Of a stretch of 19,310 nucleotides of DNA, positions 6,248 through 13,597 are shown one piece after another (position 1 is the stretch's first letter; each line of letters opens with the position of its first letter). The notes under the pieces were generated by a model, which worked only from the letters and a program-made list of their open reading frames with translations, did not search any database and was not told where the DNA came from. Origin of the DNA: ZLKRG08 sp964565165 (lineage in GTDB: Bacteria; Actinomycetota; Actinomycetes; Nanopelagicales; Nanopelagicaceae); the NCBI GenBank assembly GCA_964565165.1, contig CAZMDJ010000013.1:1-19310 (forward strand), given 5' to 3'. Both the position numbers and the translations under genes were made by a program.

Positions 6248-9200
6248 ACAGTTTCAGATTCGCGCAAACGCTGCGAAATGACTTCAGTAACGCCATCGCC
6301 ACGCATGGTCACGCCATAAAGCGCATCTGCAACTTCCATGGTGCGCTTCTGGTGGGTAATGATGATTAGCTGTGAACTTGAACGTAGATCTTCAAGTACG
6401 CCGAGTAGACGCTGCAAGTTAACATCATCAAGAGCCGCCTCAACTTCGTCGAGGATGTAGAACGGACTTGGACGAGACTTAAAGATTGCAACTAACATCG
6501 CAACCACAGTTAGAGACTTCTCTCCACCTGATAGAAGAGATAGACGCTTTACACGCTTTCCTGGAGGACGCGCTTCGATATCAACGCCCGTAGTCAAAGG
6601 ATCATCTGGGTTGGTAAGAATCAAGCGACCTTCTCCACCTGGGAATAGTCGAGCAAAGATATCTTTGAAGTGCTTCTCAGTTTCAGTAAATGCTTCCATG
6701 AAGATTGATTGGACGCGATCATCAACTTCTTTGACGATGTCCAATAGATCTTTCTTGGTGCGCTTCAAATCTTCTAGTTGTTCGGTTAAGAACTTTAAGC
6801 GCTCTTCAACTGAGTTGTACTCTTCAAGAGCCAACGGGTTGATCTTGCCCAGAAGATTAAGTTGCTTCTCTGTTTGAGATAGGCGCTTCTCTTGTTGATC
6901 GCGGCGGTATGGAACATGCTCGCCTTCAACAATCTGACCATCTTCGGTTTCAAAGAATGTCGGAACATCGCGATGTGGGCCGTATTCTGATTGCAAAGTA
7001 TCAACATCTACACCGAACTCTTCGAGCGCTTTCTGCGCAAGAGCTTCGATACGTAGACGCTGTTCGCTTCGCGCTAATTCGTCGCGGTGAACGCTTGATG
7101 TTAACTGCTCAAGTTCTTGGGTTAATTCGCGATTTCGGGTACGAACCGCAAGTGTCTCGCCTTCGCGATTCTGCTTAGATTCTTCAAGACGCGTGCGCTC
7201 GGTGCCAGCTTTAGCGATTGAGCGCTCGATATGTACAAGAGTTTCATATGCAGCTTCGCCGATTGCTTGCGAAATAACTGCGCCTTGTGCGCGATTTGCA
7301 CGACGTGCAATCGCATTCTCATTTGCAATTCGTTCTGATTCTGCTGCTGATTCAAGTGCCTGTGCACGTTCTGCAATTGAATTAACGCGCTCTTCAGAGG
7401 TACGAACTGCAAGGCGAGCTTCAACCTCAACGCTTCGAGCAGCGGTTAACTTCTCGCGAAGCGCCTCTGCTTGTGCATGATCGGGTTCTGCGATTTCACC
7501 ATGCTGACCTAGTTGGCTCTTAGCAATCTCAAGTTCGCGTTCATCGGCAATGCGCTCGTTACCAGCTTCTGCAATTGCAACATTTAAACGCTCAACTTCT
7601 GCATTTGCAGATTTAATATTCTGGCCAGCAACTGCAAGTTGTTCGGTAAGAGCTGAGATGCGCGCATCTGAATCATTAAGTCGTGAAAGCGCCTGATCGT
7701 ATTCTGATTGGCGATTATTTAGCGCTTGCTGCGCATTCTGAATTTCAAAGCCAAGTCGTTCGCATTCATGAGTTGCGCCTGTTAACTCTTCAGATAGCTG
7801 ATTGATAAGCGCATGAATTTCAACCAACGTACTTGAATTCTTTGAACCACCACGAACTCGAGTTGAAGTGAAGTTATCGCCATCGCGTGTAACTACATTT
7901 ACCTGTGGGTGGTTATTTAAAATCTCTGCCGCGTTACGGCCATCTTCTGCAACAGCAGTATTGCCAAGTAGCGCAGTTAGAAGACTTGCAACCTCTTGGC
8001 CACGAACATGGTTAAGAATCGGTGTTAAACCAGATGGTACCTGTGCGCCTGTTAGCACTGCATTATTTGAAACTAGAAGTTCTGCTTGACCTAAGTTTTC
8101 ATTACGAAGTGCGCTAATTGCAGTAACCGCTGCGTTCATATCCTGAACTACAACTGCATCTGCCAATGAACCAAGCGCTGCAGCTACCGCTGCCTCGTAT
8201 CCTGCATCAACTGTAATTAGTGATGCCAATGAACCAAGGATATTTACACCACGTGAATCAGAGAGCAGCGCACTTGCACCATCACGATTTGAAGTTGTTA
8301 AGCGGATTGCTTCTAACTTAGATTCAATAGAATTGCGCTTACGATCGGCATTGCGCTCTGCTTCAGAAAGTTTTGCAACAATCTCTTTCGCTTCATTAAG
8401 CGCTTTCTTCGCAGATTCGAATTGAGTATCTAAACCAATTTCACCGCTATCGGCACTTGCGATTTCAAGTTCATGTTGTGCATATTCAGATTGCGCATTT
8501 GCAGCGCGAGTCTGCGCATCATCGCGAGCCTTAGTAAGGCGGGTAATCTCTTGCGCCATCGCATCGAGACGTGCTTGAAGTGACTTAATGTGGCCTTCTT
8601 GACGCGCTGTTCCTTCACGTTGATCTGCAATTGCACGAAGCGCTGCAGCGATGCGATCTTCTTCAGCTTTTACATCGGCCTCAAGCGCACGCATTGCATT
8701 GATTGCTGCGTTTAGCTCGTCTTGCTTTCCATTTAAACCGGTACGAAGTTCTGATTCTTCTTCGCGCAAAATTGCGGCTTCTGCTTCAAGCGCATCAGGA
8801 TCGCGCCCAGCAGTGATTTCAAGTTCTTGAGTTAAGAAGCGGGTTCGCTCCTGTGCCAGAGCGGCTACCGCACGAAGTTTTTCGCGAATACCGGTAAGTG
8901 CGTAGTAAGTCTCTTGTGCTGCAGAAAGTAGTGGTCCTTCGAAAGCCGCCTCAGCATCAAGTGATTCTTCACGTGAACGAACGCCTTCTAGATCTGCTTC
9001 AACAATTGCACGACGTTCGCGTAGGGCGTTTTCATCTGCAACTTCGGTTGAGAAGACTTTATTCATTGAGATGTAATCATCTGCAAGCAGACGTAACTTC
9101 ACATCGCGAAGATCGGCTTGAATTGTCGCTGCCTTCTTTGCAACTTCAGCTTGCTTACCGAGCGGCTTTAGCTGGCGACGAAGTTCTACTGTTAAATCTT

Positions 9201-9774
9201 GAACACGAGACATATTTGCTTGCATTGAATCAAGCTTGCGCAGCGCCTTCTCTTTACGCTTACGGTGCTTAAGTACACCGGCTGCTTCTTCGATAAATGC
9301 GCGGCGCTCTTCTGGAGTCGCCATCAAAATTGCATCAAGTTGTCCCTGACCAACGATGACGTGCATTTCGCGGCCGATACCTGAATCAGATAACAACTCT
9401 TGAATATCTAGAAGACGTGCGCCTTCTCCGTTAATTTGATATTCGCTCTGACCATTACGGAACAAAATACGAGAGATAGTTACTTCAGTGAAATCAATTG
9501 GTAGAGATCCATCTGAGTTATCAATTGTTAATGAAACTTCTGCGCGACCAAGTGGTGCGCGACCAGATGTACCGGCGAAGATAACGTCTTCCATCTTTCC
9601 GCCGCGCAGAGACTTTGCACCCTGCTCACCCATTACCCAGCTGATTGCATCTACAACGTTTGATTTACCTGAACCGTTTGGACCGACCACGCAGGTAATG
9701 CCAGGCTCGAGAAGAAGGGTCGTTGATGACGCGAAGGACTTAAAGCCCTTAATGGTCAGACTCTTCAAATACAC
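6244..9774 (-). CDS. smc: Chromosome segregation ATPase SMC
   Basis: SMC forms the condensin-like DNA-organising complex with ScpA and ScpB (not in this window). The 1176-residue product has an N-terminal ATPase half with Walker A GPNGSGKSN at 31-39, then a long coiled coil rich in Ala, Glu, Arg and Gln. The globular hinge lies near 505-645, ending around GGSKNSSTL, followed by a second coiled coil. The C-terminal half has the ABC signature LSGGEKSL near 1083 and Walker B YILDEVEAALDD near 1110. The start is GTG at 9772-9774, giving MYLKSLTIKGFKSFA, the conserved N-terminus of actinobacterial SMC. It lies 9 bases after mutM with at most a weak AGG as ribosome-binding site. It is by far the largest gene here. 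Confidence 0.97.
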   Translation of the reverse strand: MYLKSLTIKGFKSFASSTTLLLEPGITCVVGPNGSGKSNVVDAISWVMGEQGAKSLRGGKMEDVIFAGTSGRAPLGRAEVSLTIDNSDGSLPIDFTEVTISRILFRNGQSEYQINGEGARLLDIQELLSDSGIGREMHVIVGQGQLDAILMATPEERRAFIEEAAGVLKHRKRKEKALRKLDSMQANMSRVQDLTVELRRQLKPLGKQAEVAKKAATIQADLRDVKLRLLADDYISMNKVFSTEVADENALRERRAIVEADLEGVRSREESLDAEAAFEGPLLSAAQETYYALTGIREKLRAVAALAQERTRFLTQELEITAGRDPDALEAEAAILREEESELRTGLNGKQDELNAAINAMRALEADVKAEEDRIAAALRAIADQREGTARQEGHIKSLQARLDAMAQEITRLTKARDDAQTRAANAQSEYAQHELEIASADSGEIGLDTQFESAKKALNEAKEIVAKLSEAERNADRKRNSIESKLEAIRLTTSNRDGASALLSDSRGVNILGSLASLITVDAGYEAAVAAALGSLADAVVVQDMNAAVTAISALRNENLGQAELLVSNNAVLTGAQVPSGLTPILNHVRGQEVASLLTALLGNTAVAEDGRNAAEILNNHPQVNVVTRDGDNFTSTRVRGGSKNSSTLVEIHALINQLSEELTGATHECERLGFEIQNAQQALNNRQSEYDQALSRLNDSDARISALTEQLAVAGQNIKSANAEVERLNVAIAEAGNERIADERELEIAKSQLGQHGEIAEPDHAQAEALREKLTAARSVEVEARLAVRTSEERVNSIAERAQALESAAESERIANENAIARRANRAQGAVISQAIGEAAYETLVHIERSIAKAGTERTRLEESKQNREGETLAVRTRNRELTQELEQLTSSVHRDELARSEQRLRIEALAQKALEEFGVDVDTLQSEYGPHRDVPTFFETEDGQIVEGEHVPYRRDQQEKRLSQTEKQLNLLGKINPLALEEYNSVEERLKFLTEQLEDLKRTKKDLLDIVKEVDDRVQSIFMEAFTETEKHFKDIFARLFPGGEGRLILTNPDDPLTTGVDIEARPPGKRVKRLSLLSGGEKSLTVVAMLVAIFKSRPSPFYILDEVEAALDDVNLQRLLGVLEDLRSSSQLIIITHQKRTMEVADALYGVTMRGDGVTEVISQRLRESETV

Positions 9775-9783
9775 GCGGAAAAC

Positions 9784-10608
9784 CTATCGGGTTTGGCAGG
9801 CTGGACAGAGCCGCGACGAGCGGTTGGCGAAGGCAATTCTCACAATTTCTGCCCCACATCTGCGACATGGCTCACCTTCGCGGCCATAAACGGCTAAAGA
9901 TCTTTCAAAATATCCGCTCTCGCCATTTACATTGATATAGAGCTCATCAAAGCTGGTGCCACCGGCGGCCAAGGCGCGCTTCATAACTTTCTGGGAAGCG
10001 GTAATCAAATTGAGAATCTGCGTAGAAGTTAAATCCATTGCAATTGATTCTGGGTGAATACGTGCATACCAGAGCGCTTCATCGGCATAGATATTTCCGA
10101 TTCCACTAAGAACTGCCTGATCAAGAATTACCTTTTTAATCTGCCCACGCTTGGTGCCAATTTTTGCCACTGTCGACTTCTTGTCGAATAGTGGATCGAA
10201 TAAATCTCGCGCAATATGCGAATTTTTTTTTTTTATATGTCGATCTAATTGATCTACACATAACCAGCCAAAAGTTCTTTGATCTATGAATCGCATCTCT
10301 TTACCGCTTGAAAGTTCAAAGTTTGCGCGTAAATGTTTCTCATATTCGCTCTTAGACTTTTGAATCTTGAACTGTCCGCTCATTCCCAAGTGAGCCACCA
10401 GAACTTCTGGACGATCAAATTCCAACCACATAAATTTGCCGCGACGTTTAACCGCTTTAATTTTGGCATTTTTAAAGATTGTTAAGCGATTAAGAGAATC
10501 GCTACGTAAGGCTCTTGGATGTAGTTGCTTTACAGCAGTTATCTTCTTGCCAACTACATGTTTCTCAAGGCCAGCTCTAACTGTTTCGACCTCAGGAAGT
10601 TCAGGCAT
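9784..10608 (-). CDS. mutM: Formamidopyrimidine-DNA glycosylase (MutM/Fpg)
   Basis: MutM removes 8-oxoguanine and formamidopyrimidines from DNA and cuts the abasic site. The 274-residue product begins MPELPEVETVRAG, with catalytic P2 (P1 after Met removal) and E3. It has the K58 region RRGKFMW, the QRTFG loop, the helix-two-turn-helix LSGIGNIYADEALW and a C-terminal C4 zinc finger (C248, C251, C268, C271). All catalytic and lesion-recognition elements I can check are present. A run of 12 adenines on the coding strand (10223-10234) encodes KKKN in a variable loop near residue 128. The ATG overlaps the rnc stop by one base, and the gene ends with TAG 9 bases before smc. Order rnc-mutM-smc-ftsY is conserved in actinobacteria. 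Confidence 0.96.
   Translation of the reverse strand: MPELPEVETVRAGLEKHVVGKKITAVKQLHPRALRSDSLNRLTIFKNAKIKAVKRRGKFMWLEFDRPEVLVAHLGMSGQFKIQKSKSEYEKHLRANFELSSGKEMRFIDQRTFGWLCVDQLDRHIKKKNSHIARDLFDPLFDKKSTVAKIGTKRGQIKKVILDQAVLSGIGNIYADEALWYARIHPESIAMDLTSTQILNLITASQKVMKRALAAGGTSFDELYINVNGESGYFERSLAVYGREGEPCRRCGAEIVRIAFANRSSRLCPACQTR
10223..10234. repeat. 12-base A/T homopolymer inside mutM
   Basis: Twelve consecutive T on the plus strand (A on the mutM coding strand) read ATA AAA AAA AAA AAT in frame. It is the longest homopolymer I see in the window; others are about 6-7 bases. The reading frame is intact as given, and homology resumes correctly on both sides (DQL before, IARDLFDP after). A sequencing-length error of one base would therefore break the gene, and 12 is consistent with the true length. 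Confidence 0.9.
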
Positions 10609-11279
10609 TACGAAGTTAGTTTCTCGTATGCAATTCGCGCAGCAATCTGTTCTGCTTCGCGTTTGCTCTTTCCTTCTCCGATTGAAATCTCTGCGCCGCC
10701 AACAACAGCTGTTGCTACGAATGTTTTATCGTGATCTGGACCTGATTCAGAGATTAAATACTCTGGCGCTGAAATTTTGCGTGATGCTGCAAGTTCTTGA
10801 AGCGCGGTCTTGCCATCTAGTCCTGCGCCACGATCTTTTGCGCTCTCCATGGTTTCGTTAATTAAGTTTCCAACAACGCGCTGGCTAACTACAAAATCGT
10901 GGCTTAAATAAATCGCGCCGATTAACGCTTCTAGTGAATCTGCAAGTAATGAATTTTTATCGCGACCACCAGTAACTTCTTCGCCTTTACCAATTCGCAT
11001 GTATTGGCCAAGTTCGAGAGTACGAGCAATATCTGCCAACGCACGCATGTTTACGATTCCAGAACGAAGTGGTGATAAACGGGATTCGTCTAAATCTGGA
11101 TATTTTTTATAAAGCGCTTCAGTTACTACTAAACCTAAAACAGAATCGCCTAAAAATTCTAAGCGTTCGTTAGTTTCAGTTAATCCATTCTCATACGCAA
11201 AAGAGCGGTGAGTAAAAGCTAATTCGAGAAGCTCTTGTCTTATCTCTAAGCCAAGTCGCGCTTGTAATTGCGCGAACAT
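10608..11279 (-). CDS. rnc: Ribonuclease III
   Basis: RNase III cuts double-stranded RNA, including the rRNA precursor stems that release 16S and 23S rRNA. The 223-residue product has the signature NERLEFLGDSVLG at 37-49, with E38, E41 and D45. D114 and E117 lie in LLADSLEAL, so the acidic catalytic residues match the E. coli numbering. The C-terminal double-stranded RNA-binding domain runs from about 154 to 222 (TALQELAASR... to SKREAEQIAARIAYEKL). The ATG lies 4 bases after rpmF with AGAGG upstream, and the TAA overlaps the mutM start. Linkage to rpmF and the DUF177 gene places it in a ribosome-synthesis cluster. Confidence 0.97.
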   Translation of the reverse strand: MFAQLQARLGLEIRQELLELAFTHRSFAYENGLTETNERLEFLGDSVLGLVVTEALYKKYPDLDESRLSPLRSGIVNMRALADIARTLELGQYMRIGKGEEVTGGRDKNSLLADSLEALIGAIYLSHDFVVSQRVVGNLINETMESAKDRGAGLDGKTALQELAASRKISAPEYLISESGPDHDKTFVATAVVGGAEISIGEGKSKREAEQIAARIAYEKLTS

Positions 11280-11283
11280 GAAA

Positions 11284-11457
11284 TCAAACCTCTACGACTT
11301 GGCGACGGTTATAGGTACCGCAGGTTGGGCAAGCTGTGTGTTGAAGCTTTGGCTGCTGGCACTGAGCACAGGTAGAGATCGCTGCAGCAGTTGTTTTCCA
11401 TTGGCTACGACGTGAACGAGTCTTTGATCGCGACATCTTTCGCTTTGGTACTGGCAC
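11284..11457 (-). CDS. rpmF: 50S ribosomal protein L32
   Basis: This is the small zinc-ribbon protein L32 of the large subunit. With the GTG start at 11455-11457 the product is 57 residues, MPVPKRKMSRSKTRSRRSQW onward, matching the usual MAVPKRKMSRS start of the family. A strong AAGGAG lies 7 nt upstream. A longer in-frame start at an ATG (11481) would add MFLTRSRE and place the Shine-Dalgarno inside the gene, so I reject it. The zinc ligands C30, C33, C43 and C46 (CAQC...CPTC) are all kept. This is therefore the zinc-binding C+ form rather than a zinc-free paralogue. It follows the DUF177 gene, as yceD-rpmF does widely in bacteria. Confidence 0.95.
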   Translation of the reverse strand: MPVPKRKMSRSKTRSRRSQWKTTAAAISTCAQCQQPKLQHTACPTCGTYNRRQVVEV

Positions 11458-11464
11458 TTCTCTA

Positions 11465-11470
11465 CTCCTT
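11465..11470 (-). promoter_or_regulatory. Shine-Dalgarno for rpmF, fixes the GTG start
   Basis: The minus strand AAGGAG is seven bases from the GTG of rpmF. This is a near-perfect ribosome-binding site. It decides for the 57-residue L32 and against the longer ATG start. Confidence 0.85.
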
Positions 11471-11478
11471 GTTAAGAA

Positions 11479-11535
11479 CACGCTTTGGCGTGCAGGTGGA
11501 ATTATCGCCCATCAGGCGTAATTAGTGAAATCGGG
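11479..11535 (-). promoter_or_regulatory. rpmF leader with hairpin and possible promoter
   Basis: The gap between the DUF177 stop and rpmF holds a perfect 5-bp stem CACGC/GCGTG with a 4-nt loop (11479-11492), 8 bases before the rpmF Shine-Dalgarno. A GATAAT box (11501-11506) on the minus strand resembles a -10 element and would start RNA just before this hairpin. The -35 candidate, TTTCAC at 11525-11530 with 18-nt spacing, is poor. The promoter is a guess; the hairpin is clear. Confidence 0.3.
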
Positions 11536-12057
11536 TTACTTCTCTTCGCCTAAAAGACCCTTTAAGGCTGACCAGCGGGCATCGACCTGCTCATGCGCGT
11601 GGTCTTCTGGAAGCTCAGCCCACTTCTGGCCACACTCCGGGCAGAGCCCTTGGCAATCTTCATCGCAGACAGGATTGATTGGAAGCGCAAGAACAATCGA
11701 ATCGCGAATTGGCGCCTCTAGATCCATAACATCGCCATCCATCAGAAGTTGATCTTCTTCCTCTTCATCAGGGTTTGCTTCATATGCATAAAGTTCTTGG
11801 AAGTTGCGCTCTAGCTCTAATTCGATTGGATCAAGGCAGCGGATGCATTCGCCCTTTGCAATTACATCGAATTCACCAGTTGCAAGAATTCCCTCTGCCA
11901 CAGATTCAAGACGTAAATCTAGATTTAAAATTCCAGCTGGAACTGCAATAACATCAATACCGATTGGCTTCTCAATATCAAGCGCTAATTGATACTCCTT
12001 CATCTCTCCTGCTCGGCGCGGAAGATCATGAGTATTTAATTTAAATACCTTAGACAT
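11536..12057 (-). CDS. DUF177/YceD family protein
   Basis: This is a 173-residue protein of the DUF177 (YceD) family, which in many bacteria and chloroplasts is linked to 23S rRNA accumulation and large-subunit assembly. The exact biochemical role is unsettled. Visible landmarks are CIRCLDP (C71, C74) and the cysteine cluster CDEDCQGLCPECG (C131, C135, C139, C142), likely metal ligands. An acidic loop DEEEED lies at 97-102. It is followed by rpmF, the widespread yceD-rpmF pairing. The ATG lies 7 bases after the coiled-coil gene with only a weak GATAAG upstream. The family call is firm; the function is inferred from homologues. Confidence 0.9.
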   Translation of the reverse strand: MSKVFKLNTHDLPRRAGEMKEYQLALDIEKPIGIDVIAVPAGILNLDLRLESVAEGILATGEFDVIAKGECIRCLDPIELELERNFQELYAYEANPDEEEEDQLLMDGDVMDLEAPIRDSIVLALPINPVCDEDCQGLCPECGQKWAELPEDHAHEQVDARWSALKGLLGEEK

Positions 12058-12064
12058 TTTGTAA

Positions 12065-12544
12065 TTACTTATCTGATAGTTGAGCTAAAACATCTTTATC
12101 TGTTGAACCTGCAAGGCGCTCGCGACCGCGAGTGATTGCATCTTGAGTCTTATTTAAAATAACTTCAAGAGTTGCAAGTCGAGAATCAATATATTCATCA
12201 ATCTCTTGGCGTTGATCTGCTGCATCTTGACGTGCTTGAGACAGAATATTCTTTGCCTCATCACGTGCCTGCTGCATGATTGCAGTCTGTTCGATTAATT
12301 GCGCAGCCTCTTCGGGAGCCATCGCAACCATCTGCTCTGCTTGCAAACGGCCTTCTTCGATCACCTTGTCGCGATTAGCAACAATTGATTCTGCCTTTGC
12401 AAAAGAATCTGGGAATGCTGCCTTGGCTTCATCTAGAACGCCAAGCATTTCGCCGCGGTGCACAACGCATGAAGCAGATAGCGGGACGCCTCGCGCCTCT
12501 TCAACCATCTTGATTGCTGAAGCTAATTTCTCAACTGCATCCAT
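12065..12544 (-). CDS. DivIVA/SepIVA-like coiled-coil protein (short)
   Basis: This is a 159-residue, mostly helical protein with no membrane segment. An N-terminal part (1 to about 90) contains GVPLSASCVVHRGEMLGVLD. A charged coiled coil follows (about 92-148, QARDEAKNILSQARQDAADQ onward). Gene position between coaD and DUF177-rpmF-rnc, and this N-terminal motif, match the mycobacterial DivIVA-domain protein SepIVA (Rv2927c), which acts in septation and cell-envelope growth. SepIVA is longer (about 245 aa as I recall), so this looks like a trimmed version. The ATG follows the coaD stop with no gap (TAAATG), suggesting reinitiation. The family call is moderately sure; a role in division is inferred. 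Confidence 0.75.
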   Translation of the reverse strand: MDAVEKLASAIKMVEEARGVPLSASCVVHRGEMLGVLDEAKAAFPDSFAKAESIVANRDKVIEEGRLQAEQMVAMAPEEAAQLIEQTAIMQQARDEAKNILSQARQDAADQRQEIDEYIDSRLATLEVILNKTQDAITRGRERLAGSTDKDVLAQLSDK

Positions 12545-13021
12545 TTACTTACCTGCAACTTTCTTAGCTAGCGCTGCTTGAACAGATGGAGGAACCATCT
12601 TTGAAATATCACCGCTGTATTTAGCCAATTCTTTAACCAATGAAGATGAGAGGAAAGAGTGAGCTGGGTCGGTCGCCATAAACATAGTGTCTACGCCTGC
12701 TTGGAGGTTAACTTGCGCCTGCTGTAATTCGTAATCAAAGTCAGAAACAGCTCGAAGTCCCTTAGTAATCACATCAATATTATTTCGCTTGCAATATTCG
12801 ACTGTTAGACCGCTCCATGAATCCACCTTAATATTTGGTAGATCTTTTGTGGTCTCTTTGATCATCTCGATACGTTCTTCGACCGAGAAGAGACCTTCTT
12901 TGGTGCTATTTATAAAAACCGCAACCACAACTTCATCAAAGTGTGCGCTGGCGCGCTTGATGATGTCTAAGTGTCCATAAGTAACTGGATCGAATGACCC
13001 AGGGCATACAGCGCGTCTCAT
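12545..13021 (-). CDS. coaD: Phosphopantetheine adenylyltransferase CoaD
   Basis: CoaD transfers AMP from ATP to 4'-phosphopantetheine, the penultimate step of coenzyme A synthesis. The 158-residue product has the nucleotidyltransferase motif PGSFDPVTYGHLDI at 7-20 with the T/HxGH element TYGH at 14-17. The substrate segment GLRAVSDFDYELQ and the FLSSSLVKELA motif near the C-terminus are present. Length is normal for the family. It lies 9 bases after rsmD, the widespread rsmD-coaD pairing, and directly abuts the coiled-coil gene. No Shine-Dalgarno is visible, so translation is probably coupled. Confidence 0.97.
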   Translation of the reverse strand: MRRAVCPGSFDPVTYGHLDIIKRASAHFDEVVVAVFINSTKEGLFSVEERIEMIKETTKDLPNIKVDSWSGLTVEYCKRNNIDVITKGLRAVSDFDYELQQAQVNLQAGVDTMFMATDPAHSFLSSSLVKELAKYSGDISKMVPPSVQAALAKKVAGK

Positions 13022-13030
13022 AGGTAAAGG

Positions 13031-13594
13031 TTAACCCATCTCGCCGTAGTAGAGCGTTGCTACCCCGTATTCCTTGGTGCGAAGCTCCTTTAACGGCGCT
13101 GGCCAATTTATATATGAACCCTTAGTCGCACGTTCAATCACAATAACAGCACCACTGCGGCAGAAATTATTTTCCAGAATCAATTCTAGTAATTCATGGG
13201 TTGCTTGATCGCTAAATTCATATGGCGGATCAATAAAGATAATGTCGTACTGCTGACCTGAATTTCCTAGAAACTTCTGTGCGCTCATTGCATATAAATG
13301 AAATTTACCTTCAGGGTTTGCTTTCTCGACAATCTCTTGATTTGCTCGAATTGTTTTCGCAGCAGAATCATCCTTTTCAACTGCATGCACCAGGGATGCT
13401 CCGCGAGATAACGCTTCTAATCCGACGGCTCCACTACCTGCAAATAAATCTAAAAACTTTAAGTTTTCGAATTCACCGAATTCTGAAAGAAGCGTTGAGA
13501 AAAGAGCTTCGCGTGCGCGATCAGATGTCGGTCTAGTTGCACCTGCAACGGTAGCGAGGTTACGACCTTTAGCTACACCTGCAATGATTCGCAT
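13031..13594 (-). CDS. rsmD: 16S rRNA (guanine966-N2)-methyltransferase RsmD
   Basis: RsmD methylates N2 of G966 in 16S rRNA using S-adenosylmethionine. The 187-residue product has the conserved opening MRIIAGVAKGRNL and RPTSDRAREALF at 21-32. The SAM-binding loop DLFAGSGAVGLEALSRGA lies at 49-66, and DPPY at 122-125 serves as the N-methyltransferase catalytic motif. A Shine-Dalgarno-like AAGGG lies about 7 nt before the ATG, inside the end of recG, only 3 bases from the recG stop. The recG-rsmD-coaD order is common in bacteria. Length and motifs are complete. Confidence 0.96.
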   Translation of the reverse strand: MRIIAGVAKGRNLATVAGATRPTSDRAREALFSTLLSEFGEFENLKFLDLFAGSGAVGLEALSRGASLVHAVEKDDSAAKTIRANQEIVEKANPEGKFHLYAMSAQKFLGNSGQQYDIIFIDPPYEFSDQATHELLELILENNFCRSGAVIVIERATKGSYINWPAPLKELRTKEYGVATLYYGEMG

Positions 13595-13597
13595 CTT

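Noticed and set aside
11458..11481. Longer ATG start for rpmF adding eight residues
   Set aside because: It would bury the AAGGAG inside the gene, and the family begins at (A/P)VPKRKMSR.
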